Positions 26,657 through 35,718 of a DNA stretch of 64,000 bases are shown in pieces. The first letter of the stretch is position 1. The number at the start of each line of letters is the position of its first letter. Both the position numbers and the translations under genes were made by a program. Location of the stretch: contig NZ_CP102509.1 in the NCBI RefSeq assembly GCF_024611995.1, positions 5,580,001-5,644,000 of the forward strand. Direction: 5' to 3'. The stretch comes from Streptomyces sp. NBC_00162 (GTDB taxonomy: Bacteria; Actinomycetota; Actinomycetes; Streptomycetales; Streptomycetaceae). The notes beneath the pieces were generated by a model. It worked only from the letters and a program-made list of their open reading frames with translations, searched no databases and was not told the origin of the DNA.

Positions 26657-27658
26657 ATGGGCGCACACACCGCACGCACCACCGAGGTACGGGACCTGCG
26701 CGAGACCGCGCACGCCGCCCAGGTGCGGGAGCTGACCGCCGCCGGGGTACTGGAGGACCAGGCCTGGCGGGCGGCCTTCGCAGCCGTGCCCCGGCACGTC
26801 TTCGTCCCCTACTTCTGGACCGGCCGCGGAGCCGGCCACGAACGGCTCTGGGCGCAGGACCCCGATCCCGAGCAGCGGGCCCGCTGGCTGCGCGGGGTCT
26901 ACGCCGACACCCCGCTCGCGACCCGGCTGCGCGACGGCCAGCTGGTCTCCTCCAGCAGCCAGCCCTCGCTGATGGCGAAGATGCTCCGGGCGCTGGAGGT
27001 GCGCGACGGCGACAACGTGCTGGAGATCGGCGCGGGCACCGGCTACAACGCCGCCCTGCTCTGCCACCGGCTCGGCGACGACCTCGTCACCACCGTGGAC
27101 CTCGACGAGGAGATCACCGAGTCCGCGCGGACACACCTGGCCGAGGTCGGCTACCACCCGGTGGTGGTGACCGGGGACGGGGCGCGCGGCTGCCCCTCCC
27201 GGGCCCCGTTCGACCGGATCCTGGTGACCTGCACGCTGCCGATGGTCCCGCACGCCTGGACGGCCCAGTGCCGGCCCGGGGCGCGGATCCTGGCCCCGCT
27301 GTCCACCGGGCTGATCGCCCTCACGGTCCGCGACGCCGACTTCGCCGAGGGCCGCTTCCTGCACACCCCGGCGTACTTCGTGCCGCTGCGCGGGGCCACG
27401 GCGGCGCCGCCGCGGGAGCCGGTCGCCGGGGTGCCGCACGGGCTCCCGTACGAGCTGGTGGAGAACGAGCGCTTCCAGTTCATGCTCGTGCTCACCGAGG
27501 GCGTCCTGCACCCCCGGGAGGCCCTGGACCTGTGGCGCGGCGAGGACCGGCCGTCCCGTGAGCGCTTCGGGGTCACCGTCAGCGCCGAGGGCCAGTGGGC
27601 GTGGCTCGACGACCCCCAGGGCCCGTACGTGTGGCCCCTGGGGGAAACGGGCGGCTGA
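26657..27658 (+). CDS. Protein-L-isoaspartate O-methyltransferase-like protein
   Basis: A 333-aa SAM-dependent methyltransferase. The PIMT core is clear: AFAAVPRHVFVPYFW, SSSSQPSLMAKMLRAL, SAM-binding VLEIGAGTGYNAALL (near residue 121), TVDLDEEI and GDGARGCPSRAPFDRILVT. A C-terminal extension of about 120 residues goes beyond the usual 210-aa repair enzyme. True PIMT methylates isoaspartyl residues to start protein repair; extended actinobacterial homologues may have other substrates, including modified peptides. No precursor peptide gene was found next to it. ATG 26657 has GGAGG 1-6 bases upstream. Confidence 0.8.
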   Translation: MGAHTARTTEVRDLRETAHAAQVRELTAAGVLEDQAWRAAFAAVPRHVFVPYFWTGRGAGHERLWAQDPDPEQRARWLRGVYADTPLATRLRDGQLVSSSSQPSLMAKMLRALEVRDGDNVLEIGAGTGYNAALLCHRLGDDLVTTVDLDEEITESARTHLAEVGYHPVVVTGDGARGCPSRAPFDRILVTCTLPMVPHAWTAQCRPGARILAPLSTGLIALTVRDADFAEGRFLHTPAYFVPLRGATAAPPREPVAGVPHGLPYELVENERFQFMLVLTEGVLHPREALDLWRGEDRPSRERFGVTVSAEGQWAWLDDPQGPYVWPLGETGG

Positions 27659-27659
27659 A

Positions 27660-28646
27660 CTAGCCCCGGCGGATGGTGATCGTGGTCCAGGCTCCGACGT
27701 GCACGCGGTCGCCGTCGGTGAGCGGGACCGGGACGTAGGGCTGGATCGGCTCCTCGCCGCCGTTGATGGTGGTGCCGTTGGTGGAGTTCTGGTCCACCAC
27801 CGCCCAGCCGAGGTCGGGCTGCTGGACCAGGACCGCGTGCTGGTGGGAGACGCCCGGGTCCTCCGGGGGCACCGACAGGTCGATGTCGGGGGACTCGCCC
27901 GTGGAGGCGCGGCGGCGGCCGATGGTGATCTGGCCGCCGGCGAGCGGCAGGTGCTGCTCCGGGGAGTACGCGGGCAGGTTGAGCCCGGCCGCCTCGGGAC
28001 CGCTGCGCTGCATCATCGCCATGAAGTACGAGCGGTCGGGGCCGATCGTCGCGGTCCAGGAGCCGCCCTGGGGCGGGAAGGACTGGTGCTGGGGAGGCTG
28101 CTGGTGCTGCTGGGGCGGCTGGTACTGCTGCGGGGGCTGGTGCTGGTATTCCTGCTGGTACTCCCGCTGAGGCGGCGGCGGGGGCTGCTGCTGGTACTGG
28201 GGCTGCGGCGGCGGCTCGTGCGCCGGAGGCGGCAGCAGCCAGTCGTCCTCGCGCTGGAGCGGCTCGGCCGGCCGGTTGACCCGGGAGGGCCGGGAGCCCT
28301 GGTACTCGAAGTGGTCCTGCGCGTACGCCACGGGCGGCGGAGGCGTGGACGGGGCCGCGGCGGCGGTCCCCTGGGCCCCGGTCTCCGGGGCGAGCGGGGC
28401 GTACGAAGTCGCCGAACGCGTCAGGAAGTTGTACCGGCACTCCTCGCAGAACGGGGCCATGGCCTCGCGCGGGGTCCGGCACTGCGGGCAGAGCTCGGCC
28501 TGGGCGGTCGGCTCACCGGCGGTCGGGGGGTAGCCGTATCCGTAGGACGGCGCCGCAGGGGGGCCTTCGGGGGCAGCCATGCGGTGGCCGCAGACCTCGC
28601 ACCAGTCGTCGGAGGCGGACTGGTGCCCGTTCGGGCAGGTCGGCAT
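27660..28646 (-). CDS. Zinc-ribbon and FHA domain protein
   Basis: A 328-aa protein with an N-terminal zinc ribbon (CPNGH to CEVCGH), a second (CPQCRTP to CEECRYNF), a long Pro/Gln/Tyr-rich linker (residues about 110-200, QYQQQPPPPPQRE type) and a C-terminal FHA domain: ITIGRRRAS, PGVSHQHAVLV, NSTNGTTING. FHA domains bind phosphothreonine. As the last gene of the pknG operon it is a candidate reader or substrate of that kinase, as OdhI/GarA is in corynebacteria and mycobacteria, but it lacks the short N-terminal phospho-peptide of those proteins. ATG 28646 has AGGGGAAG upstream; ATG 28676 is an alternative. Confidence 0.85.
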   Translation of the reverse strand: MPTCPNGHQSASDDWCEVCGHRMAAPEGPPAAPSYGYGYPPTAGEPTAQAELCPQCRTPREAMAPFCEECRYNFLTRSATSYAPLAPETGAQGTAAAAPSTPPPPVAYAQDHFEYQGSRPSRVNRPAEPLQREDDWLLPPPAHEPPPQPQYQQQPPPPPQREYQQEYQHQPPQQYQPPQQHQQPPQHQSFPPQGGSWTATIGPDRSYFMAMMQRSGPEAAGLNLPAYSPEQHLPLAGGQITIGRRRASTGESPDIDLSVPPEDPGVSHQHAVLVQQPDLGWAVVDQNSTNGTTINGGEEPIQPYVPVPLTDGDRVHVGAWTTITIRRG

Positions 28647-28680
28647 GGCGGCGCTTCCCCTTTCTCCCTGCGTCATCGCG

Positions 28681-30006
28681 TCAGGTCTTCTTCACTCGGA
28701 CGGTCTGCGTCGAACGCGTTTCGAGAGTCATCTCGTCCGCGTCGGCCACCTTCGCTTTCAGCCGCACAGTACCCGCAGCGGCATCCACGACATCCACCAC
28801 CTTCGACAGGAGTCGTGCGGTGTCGGCATTTCCGGAGACATTCGCCAGCTGCACGGCGCGGCCGAGCTTGGCCGTGGCCCCGTCCAGATCGCCCAGTTTG
28901 CGGGCTTCCAGGCCCTGCTGGATAGCCTGCGCCAGTTCCGCCTGCCCGGTGTAGTGGGCGACCTGCGGGTTGATGGCGGTGGAGGCGGCCAGATCGTCCG
29001 TCCACACCGCCCGCACCAGCCCCTGGGCGAGGACGGCGGCGGGCTCGCCCGCCGTTCCCGGCTGGACGAGCGTGGCGCGGGCCGCGAGCATCTCCTGGCC
29101 CACGCCCGCACTCGGGACGCGGACGCACACGTGGTACTCGCGGGACTCGTCGCCCCAGGAGCCGGTCGGGTAGTCGCCGGCGCGCGGCCCCGCCTCCGTG
29201 CGGCGGGCGGTCAGGTCCTGGACGGCGGGCGCGACCTGCTTGACGTACTGGATCTCCACCCCGACCGGGGTCCACAGGCGCAGCGCGACATCCGCGACCT
29301 CCTTGCCCATGACGTTCTCCATCATGCGGGTGAAGTCCCCGGCGAGGTGGGCCGGGTCGGCCACGATGTCGGCGGAGCCGAGCAGCGCGCTCGCGATGCC
29401 GGTGACCTCCTTGACCTCCCAGTCGGTGCCCACCCCCCGGGCGTCGCAGGTGAAGCGGCCCGCGCACGCGTCGAGCGTGGCGCGCAGCACGGCCGGGTCC
29501 TCGTGCTCGTTGCGGCCGTCGGTGAGCAGGATGCCGTGCCGTATGGCCGCGGTGGACTGGCGCAGCAGTCCGTCGGCGAGGCGCAGCCAGGTGCCGATGG
29601 CGGTGCCGCCGCCGGAGCTGAGCCCGCGCAGCGCCTCCTTGGCCTGGGCGCGGGTCACCGGGTCGGCGACCGCGAGCCGGCCCTGGCCCGGATACACCTC
29701 CTTGGCCACGTGCGTGCCGGCGATCACGGCGAAGGACGTGCCGTCGCGCAGGGTGTCGACGGCCGCGGCCGTCGCCTCTCGGGCGCCGCGCATCTTCTCC
29801 GGCGGGTACTCCATGGAGCCCGAGCAGTCGACCATGATCACGACGGCCGCCGTGCCCCGGTCGGCCGCCGCGCGAGTGGCGGTGGCACCGCCGGTGGAGG
29901 TGACCGTGACGATGGCGTGGACGTCCCGCCCGCCCTGGGGGAGGAACTCGTTCTGGTACACCTCCACGCTGAAGCGCGGGGCGCTGGGCTTGGCGAAGTT
30001 CGCCAT
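28681..30006 (-). CDS. VWA domain protein
   Basis: A 441-aa cytoplasmic protein with a von Willebrand A domain. The MIDAS metal site is seen as VIMVDCSGSMEYPP (near residue 58), a downstream Thr region (SSGGGTAIGTW) and LLTDGRNEHEDP. The C-terminal half is a beta-sandwich-like region followed by helices (AELAQAIQQGLEARKLGDLD, a tetratricopeptide-like unit). It has no signal or membrane segment. It lies 41 bases after the phosphatase gene in the kinase operon. vWA domains mediate metal-dependent protein contacts, so a scaffold role is likely but not shown. Confidence 0.85.
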   Translation of the reverse strand: MANFAKPSAPRFSVEVYQNEFLPQGGRDVHAIVTVTSTGGATATRAAADRGTAAVVIMVDCSGSMEYPPEKMRGAREATAAAVDTLRDGTSFAVIAGTHVAKEVYPGQGRLAVADPVTRAQAKEALRGLSSGGGTAIGTWLRLADGLLRQSTAAIRHGILLTDGRNEHEDPAVLRATLDACAGRFTCDARGVGTDWEVKEVTGIASALLGSADIVADPAHLAGDFTRMMENVMGKEVADVALRLWTPVGVEIQYVKQVAPAVQDLTARRTEAGPRAGDYPTGSWGDESREYHVCVRVPSAGVGQEMLAARATLVQPGTAGEPAAVLAQGLVRAVWTDDLAASTAINPQVAHYTGQAELAQAIQQGLEARKLGDLDGATAKLGRAVQLANVSGNADTARLLSKVVDVVDAAAGTVRLKAKVADADEMTLETRSTQTVRVKKT

Positions 30007-30047
30007 CGGTGGGGCTCCTAGGGGCTCGGACAGGCGAGTCGGGCGGG

Positions 30048-31586
30048 TCAGGCCCGGGGAGACGCTTCCGGTTCCGCTCCGGGTCCGGCGCCCGGTTCCG
30101 GTTCCGGTCCCGGCTCCGGTTCGGGCTGCGCGGCGAACGGCACGACGGCGACGGTGACGTTGTCGTGGCCGCCGCCGTCCAGGGCGTGCCCCACCAGGAC
30201 CTGCGCACTGTGCAGGGGCCGGACGGCGGCGTCCGGGGGCAGCACCTGGGCCAGGTCCCGGGCGGCCTCCGCGTAGTTCCACAGGCCGTCGGTGCAGACG
30301 ACGACCACGCCGGGGTGGTCCGGCTTGAAGACGGCGGTGTGCGGTTCGAGGTCGTAGGCGTCGGCCCCGAGCCAGCCGGTGATGGCGTGGGCCCGGACGT
30401 CGGCGTAGGCCTCGGCCTCGCCCATCAGGCCGGCCGCGACCATCTGGGCGGCCCAGGAGTCGTCCTCGGTGAGCCGGCGGGGCAGGGCGGCACGGTCGTC
30501 CGGGACCCAGTAGGCACGGCTGTCGCCCACCCAGCCGATGGTGAGCAGGCCGCCGCTGACGACGGCGCCGACCAGGGTGCAGGCGGGGGCGTTCTGTGCG
30601 CCGGGGGTCTCCGGTGCCAGCGCGTTGACCGCGGCGGCGGCGGCCAGGATCGCCTCGTGCATGGCCTCCTGGGGGTGGGCGCCGCGTGGAAGCGCGTCCA
30701 GCAGGGCCTCGTTGGCCGCGGCGGCCGCGGCGGCCGATGCCTCGTCGGGGCGGCTCGCGGAGGAGACGCCGTCGCAGACGATGGCCACGGTGGCGGCGGA
30801 GCCGTCGGGCAGCGCGGTGGCCGCGACGGCGAACGCGTCCTCGTTGCGGTGGTGGCGCAGCCCCCGGTCGCTGACGGCGGCCACGCTGCCGAGCTCCTCC
30901 TCGAGGTGGTCCCGCTCCCGGGGCTGGGCGTGCCCGCAGTGCTCGCAGTAGCCGTCGGTGTCGACGTACCCGGTCCGGCAGGCGACGCAGGTCTTCCCGC
31001 CGGTCCCCTGCGGGGCTTCGGCGGGGATGTCCTCGGGCGTGGTGCCGCCGTCCCCCGCGCCCCAGGGGTTCCCCTCGGGGGGAGTTCCCCCCGTACCGCC
31101 GGGCAGGTCGTACCGGGCTGACGGCCCGTCCGCCGCCTGCGGCGAGATCCCGTACGGGGCTTCGCCCGCGTCCCAAGGGGTCTCCTCCGGGGGTGTCCCG
31201 GCGCCGCCGGGCACGTCGTACCGGGCTTCGGCCGGGGCGTCGACGAGCGTCGGCGCGGCCGTCGCACTGCTGCCCCACCCGGGGGCGGTCCCGGCTGCGC
31301 CGTAGCCCCCGGAGGAGCCGCTCGGCGGTGCCGTCGGGAGGGGGATCGTCGGATGGTCCGGCTCCTGGCCGGGGTGTCCTCCCCCAGACTCCGTCCGGGG
31401 GGACCCCCAGGGCACGGGGGCTTCGCTCCCTGGTGCGGGCGGGGCCGGAGGACCGCCGGCCGGGGTGGCAGGGCCTACCGGAGCGGCAGCGGAGACGGCG
31501 TAGCCGCAGACGCCGCAGAAACGGTCACCCTCCTCAAGGGGTTCCGCGCAGCTGGGGCAGCCCGACGGCCGATGCATCGACATCAC
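30048..31586 (-). CDS. PP2C-family Ser/Thr phosphatase with zinc ribbons
   Basis: About 512 aa. The N-terminal zinc ribbon (CPSCAEPLEEGDRFCGVCGY) is followed by a Pro/Gly-rich region holding two imperfect repeats of about 36 residues (RYDVPGGAGTPPEETPWDAG and RYDLPGGTGGTPPEGNPWGA), a second ribbon (CVACRTGYVDTDGYCEHCG) and a PP2C domain: SDRGLRHHRNEDAF, AIVCDGVSSASRP, GWVGDSRAYW, VVVCTDGLWNY, GHDNVTVAVV. All metal-binding Asp positions are present. Directly downstream of pknG, it probably reverses phosphorylation by that kinase. The start is GTG 31586 right after the pknG stop, or ATG 31583 or 31577. Confidence 0.88.
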   Translation of the reverse strand: MMSMHRPSGCPSCAEPLEEGDRFCGVCGYAVSAAAPVGPATPAGGPPAPPAPGSEAPVPWGSPRTESGGGHPGQEPDHPTIPLPTAPPSGSSGGYGAAGTAPGWGSSATAAPTLVDAPAEARYDVPGGAGTPPEETPWDAGEAPYGISPQAADGPSARYDLPGGTGGTPPEGNPWGAGDGGTTPEDIPAEAPQGTGGKTCVACRTGYVDTDGYCEHCGHAQPRERDHLEEELGSVAAVSDRGLRHHRNEDAFAVAATALPDGSAATVAIVCDGVSSASRPDEASAAAAAAANEALLDALPRGAHPQEAMHEAILAAAAAVNALAPETPGAQNAPACTLVGAVVSGGLLTIGWVGDSRAYWVPDDRAALPRRLTEDDSWAAQMVAAGLMGEAEAYADVRAHAITGWLGADAYDLEPHTAVFKPDHPGVVVVCTDGLWNYAEAARDLAQVLPPDAAVRPLHSAQVLVGHALDGGGHDNVTVAVVPFAAQPEPEPGPEPEPGAGPGAEPEASPRA

Positions 31587-34403
31587 TCACACCCACGTCC
31601 GTGGACGGAAACGGTTTGCCCGCTCCACCAGTTCGATCCTCTCCTCGCCCCGCTGCGCCAGCCGTGCGAGCACGCGGTACGAGCGCTCCAGCCCGAAGCG
31701 CAGTCCCCGTTCGTCCAGTTGACTGCCGAGCAGCGAGGTGCTTCCGGGATCGGAACCCCGGCTACCCGACAGTACCCAGTCGAGGGCCGAGCCCAGAACT
31801 TCCGTTGTGAGCCGCTCGTGGCGTTCCGGATCCAGCCCGAACCGCCGCAGGGCCTCCACCTGCCCGGCGGCCGCCGCCAGGTCGGCCAGCAGCGGCTCCT
31901 GAGGGGACCGGTCGCGCAGACGTGCGCGTACGGCGGCCACCCGCGCGGCGGTGTAGTGGATGGAGGCCTCCGGTACGGACTCCAGCGTGAGCACGGCTCC
32001 GGCCCGGTCGCCGGCGGCCAGCTGGACCCGGGCCAGCCCGAACGCGGCGCTCACGAATCCGGGGTCGGTCATCCAGACGAGGCGGTAGTACTCGGCGGCG
32101 TTGTCCAGCTGCCCCAGGACCTCCGCGCACAGCCCCAGCGCCAGCTTCGGCGCGGGCTCGCCCGGGAAGGCGTCGTAGATCGCGTCGAAGGACAGGGCCG
32201 CGATCTCGTCCTCCCCGGAGGCCAGCGAGGCGATGCCGCGGGCCCACACCACCCGCCAGTCGTCCGGATGCCGTGCCTCCAGCTCCGTCAGGGTGCCGCC
32301 GGCCGCGGCCAGTTCGCCCAGCTCGAGGCGGGCCCGCAGCTCCCGCAGCCGCAGCTCGGCCGAATCGGCGGGCGCCGCGCCGAGGGCTCCCAGGAGGTCT
32401 CCGGGTGCGGAGGCCAGCAGACCGGCCAGGAAACCGGCGTTGGGGTCGGCCGGGTCCACCAGCGGTACGGGCAGCGCCAGCGCCGTGTCGCGCGCGTCGA
32501 GCCCGGCCGGTCCGGCTGCGGCCGGGGCCGCGGGCACCGCTGCCATGGCGGCGGGCGGCGGTGCGGTGACGGGGGCCGGCGCGGACCGGGCCTGCCGTGG
32601 CGCGGGCACCGGAGCCGCCGCCACATGCGTGGCGGTGGTCCCGAGTCCGGCCACCGGCGCCCCGCCCGGCGGGGTGAAGGCCGGTATCGGAGCCGGGCCC
32701 CCCGGATGCCCGGCCACCGGATGTGCCGCGTACAGGGCGACACCGCCCGGCGCGCCGGTCACGGCAGGGCTCGCCGGGGCGGCGGCCCCGGCGACGGCCG
32801 GGGTGGTGCGGCCGGGGCCGAACAGTCCGCCCCAGCGGGAGGTGATCGTGCGCGCGCCGAGCCGGGAGACCTCGGCCCCCGCCGTCTCGGCGAAGAGCCG
32901 GGTGTCCGGAACGCGCAGTTCCGGGCTGAAGAGGGTGGACAGCTGCGGCCGAGGCCGGCCCGTCTGGAGGGCGACGACCTCCCGCAGCACGCCCGTCAGC
33001 TGGTCCGCCATCTCCTGCGCGGAGGCGAACCGCCGCCCCGGGTCCGGATCGGTGGCCCGGACGAGCAGCCGGTAGAAGGACTCGTACCGCCCGAACACCT
33101 CGATGTGCTCCGGGTCCGGCAGCGAGTCCACGAACACATTGGTGTAGCCCTGGAAGTCGAAGGTCAGGACGGCCAGGGTGCGCGCCACCGTGTACAGGTC
33201 GGAGGCGACCGAGGGACCCAGCTCGGCGACCTCCGGGGCCTGGTAGCCCACCGTGCCGTAGATGGCCGACTCCTCGTCGTCCATCCGGCGGACCGCGCCC
33301 ATGTCGATCAGCTTCAGCTGGTCCTGCTGCTGGATCGCGTTGTCGACCTTGAAGTCGCAGTACAGGAGGTTTCTGCTGTGCAGGTGACCGAGCGCCTCCA
33401 GTGCCTCGATGCCGTACGCGCAGGCCTGCTCCACCGGCAGCGGGTCACGCCGCCCGTCCGGCCGGCGCCGCTCGTTCGCGATCTCCTTCAGGGATTTGCC
33501 GCCCACGTACTCCATGACGATGTACCCGTCCAGCGAACCGGTCCGCTGGTCCAGGTGCTCCACGAAGTTGTAGATCCGCACGATGTTGGAGTGCTCGATC
33601 TCCGCGAGGAAGCGCCGCTCCGATATCGCGGCCGCCATCGCGTCCTCGTCCCCGGTGTCCAGCAGGCCCTTGAGCACCACCCACCGGTCCGACACCGCCC
33701 GGTCCACCGCCAGGTACACCCAGCCGAGCCCGCCGTGCGCGAGACAGCCGGCCACCTCGTACTGGCCGTGCACCACCTCGCCCGCGCGCAGCTTGGGCAC
33801 GAAGGAGTACGGGTGCCCGCACTTGGTGCAGAACCCTTCCGTCCGGCCGGGCCGGTCGCCGCGGGCGCGCCCCACCGGGGCCCCGCACTCGGCGCGCGAG
33901 CAGAACCGCTTGCGCTCCGGCACCTCCGGGTTCTCCAGGACCGCCGCCGAAGGATCCGGACGCGGCACTTCAGGTACGTTGACCAGCCCGGCGCCGAGCC
34001 GGCCGCGCCCCGAGGCCGAGGGCGCCGAGCCCGAACTGCGCACCGACACCGACCGGGTGGACGCGGGACCCGACAGCGCGCGCGAGAGCCGCCCCGACAC
34101 GGAGCGGCGGGACGCCGACGAGCGCGCCGAAGAGGAGCGCGCCGAGGCCGAGGACCGCGCCGAACCGTGCGAACCCTGCGAGCCCATCGACCCCCGGGAC
34201 CCGGCCGATCCGGCGGAGCCCAGGGCCGCGCCGCGCGCCGCGCTCGTCATCCCCGTCGGCGGCGACACCAGCTCCTCCGCACCGGCCGCGACCGCGCCTA
34301 TCGGCGCGAGCCCGCAGGTGTCGCAGTAGACCTCGCCGCCGCCCATGTCCTCGTACGTCCCCGGGCAGCCGGGGCGAACGCACGCCGTTCCGATCAGGCT
34401 CAT
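31587..34403 (-). CDS. pknG: PknG-like Ser/Thr protein kinase with TPR domain
   Basis: 938 aa in PknG layout. The first zinc ribbon (CVRPGC to CDTCG), a Ser/Arg-rich disordered stretch (about residues 56-135), a second ribbon (CSRAECG to CTKCGHPYSF), a kinase domain near residues 212-460, an Ala/Pro linker and C-terminal tetratricopeptide helices follow in order. Kinase signatures are the PknG-type AHGGLGWVYLAVD loop, VVLKGL, catalytic LYCDFKVDN and LIDMGAVRRM in place of DFG. In mycobacteria and corynebacteria PknG controls 2-oxoglutarate dehydrogenase through an FHA protein in response to amino acids. ATG 34403 overlaps the previous stop; a longer upstream reading is non-conserved. Confidence 0.9.
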   Translation of the reverse strand: MSLIGTACVRPGCPGTYEDMGGGEVYCDTCGLAPIGAVAAGAEELVSPPTGMTSAARGAALGSAGSAGSRGSMGSQGSHGSARSSASARSSSARSSASRRSVSGRLSRALSGPASTRSVSVRSSGSAPSASGRGRLGAGLVNVPEVPRPDPSAAVLENPEVPERKRFCSRAECGAPVGRARGDRPGRTEGFCTKCGHPYSFVPKLRAGEVVHGQYEVAGCLAHGGLGWVYLAVDRAVSDRWVVLKGLLDTGDEDAMAAAISERRFLAEIEHSNIVRIYNFVEHLDQRTGSLDGYIVMEYVGGKSLKEIANERRRPDGRRDPLPVEQACAYGIEALEALGHLHSRNLLYCDFKVDNAIQQQDQLKLIDMGAVRRMDDEESAIYGTVGYQAPEVAELGPSVASDLYTVARTLAVLTFDFQGYTNVFVDSLPDPEHIEVFGRYESFYRLLVRATDPDPGRRFASAQEMADQLTGVLREVVALQTGRPRPQLSTLFSPELRVPDTRLFAETAGAEVSRLGARTITSRWGGLFGPGRTTPAVAGAAAPASPAVTGAPGGVALYAAHPVAGHPGGPAPIPAFTPPGGAPVAGLGTTATHVAAAPVPAPRQARSAPAPVTAPPPAAMAAVPAAPAAAGPAGLDARDTALALPVPLVDPADPNAGFLAGLLASAPGDLLGALGAAPADSAELRLRELRARLELGELAAAGGTLTELEARHPDDWRVVWARGIASLASGEDEIAALSFDAIYDAFPGEPAPKLALGLCAEVLGQLDNAAEYYRLVWMTDPGFVSAAFGLARVQLAAGDRAGAVLTLESVPEASIHYTAARVAAVRARLRDRSPQEPLLADLAAAAGQVEALRRFGLDPERHERLTTEVLGSALDWVLSGSRGSDPGSTSLLGSQLDERGLRFGLERSYRVLARLAQRGEERIELVERANRFRPRTWV

Positions 34404-35713
34404 GCGCCCTCCTTTCCGGGAGTCCCCGTGCCCCGCACCGCATCGGCCGCGGCCTGCTGGTAGCGCAGGACGGCCTGTTCGGCGGCCCGCAGGTCGCAGG
34501 GCGCGCTCCACAGCATCCGCCGGGCCGTGTCGTACCGCTCGATCAGCAGCGGATCCTCCGCCAGCCCGTGCCGGGCCACCTTCGCCTTGTACGCGTCGAG
34601 CCGCCCGCGCAGCTCGGCCCGCACCGCGAGAGGTGCCGTCACAGCTGTCAACGATTCACGGGCCCGTCGCAGTTCCTCCTCGGCCCGTTCCTCCAGGGAT
34701 TCCAGCAGCGGGGAGAGCCGGTGCCAGCGGGACCGGCGGCGGTGCTCGGCCGCCGCCGCGAGCTGCTCCTGCAGCACGGTCGGCGGGCCGCTCACCGCGG
34801 GAACCTCGGACGCGGCGATCTTCGCCAGTACCTCACCGCGTGCCGTCCGCGCCTCCGCCAGGGTCCGGTCGGCCCGGGACAGTACGTCCCGCAGGCTGAT
34901 CAGCCGCTGCTCGGCGTCCTGCCGGACGTCCAGCACGGCCTCGACCTCCCGGCGTACGTCCTCCAGCGCGAGCGCGGCCCGGTCGTAGCGCCCGGTGTCC
35001 GGGCGGCCGCCGCCGGGCGCGGAACTCCCCGACGCCGGCACCCAGAACGCCAGCGGGTCCGCGATCACCTCGGCCCGCAGCTCCGCCAGCTCGGCGGTGA
35101 TGTCCTCCAGGTCGTCGCCCGAGGGGTGCTCGCCCGGGCGCACCCCCACCGAGTGGGCCAGCGAGCGGGTGCGGTGCAGTTCGGCGGCGAGCAGGTCGAT
35201 CCGCGCGGGCAGCGCCGACCACACCGCGTCGGCGGCGACCACCACGTCGAGGGAGCGCGCGTACAGCTCGTTCATCCGGGCCACCAGCTCGGCGAGCGAG
35301 AGCCGCTCCGCCAGTGCGGCGCCCTCCACGGCGGCGCCCGCGATCAGCACCCCGGGCCCGCGCAGCCGTTCGGTCAGCTCGACCAGGTCGTCGCGGTTCG
35401 GCCAGCGGCGCCGTTCGCGGACCTCCCGGGCGGCGGTCAGGGCCCCGCTGTAGGCGTCGAAGTACGTCCACAGCCGGGTGATGTCCGCGTCGGCGGCCGT
35501 CCACCGCTCCTTGGTGACACCGGTCAGCCCGGCGCCCTCCAGCAGCCGGCGCCCGGCGTGGTCCTGGAGGGCCAGCAGCGAGGTCTCGACGGCCTCGTGC
35601 TCCGCGCCCAGCCGGGCCAGGGCGCGGTCGACACCGTCCCGGTCCATCACTGCCGACGACCACGACTCCAACGACTGTGCCTCCGCTTCCGTGTCCGACT
35701 CCGTGCCCGCCAC
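34400..35713 (-). CDS. Predicted helical/coiled-coil protein between glnH and pknG
   Basis: A 437-aa soluble, almost wholly alpha-helical protein with heptad-like stretches (RALARLGAEHEAVETSLLAL, RYDRAALALEDVRREVEAVL, SLEERAEEELRRARESLTAV). It has no signal, membrane segment or catalytic motif. GTG 35713 lies 5 bases after the glnH stop and the gene's own stop overlaps the pknG start, so it is embedded in the operon. I do not recognise a family. Its position suggests an adaptor between the membrane sensor and the kinase. Confidence 0.75.
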   Translation of the reverse strand: MAGTESDTEAEAQSLESWSSAVMDRDGVDRALARLGAEHEAVETSLLALQDHAGRRLLEGAGLTGVTKERWTAADADITRLWTYFDAYSGALTAAREVRERRRWPNRDDLVELTERLRGPGVLIAGAAVEGAALAERLSLAELVARMNELYARSLDVVVAADAVWSALPARIDLLAAELHRTRSLAHSVGVRPGEHPSGDDLEDITAELAELRAEVIADPLAFWVPASGSSAPGGGRPDTGRYDRAALALEDVRREVEAVLDVRQDAEQRLISLRDVLSRADRTLAEARTARGEVLAKIAASEVPAVSGPPTVLQEQLAAAAEHRRRSRWHRLSPLLESLEERAEEELRRARESLTAVTAPLAVRAELRGRLDAYKAKVARHGLAEDPLLIERYDTARRMLWSAPCDLRAAEQAVLRYQQAAADAVRGTGTPGKEGA

Positions 35714-35718
35714 CGGCC

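Noticed and set aside
26657..27658. PIMT-like gene as part of a modified-peptide (RiPP) cluster
   Set aside because: No precursor peptide, ATP-grasp or lanthipeptide enzyme gene lies nearby, so a standalone methyltransferase is the safer call.
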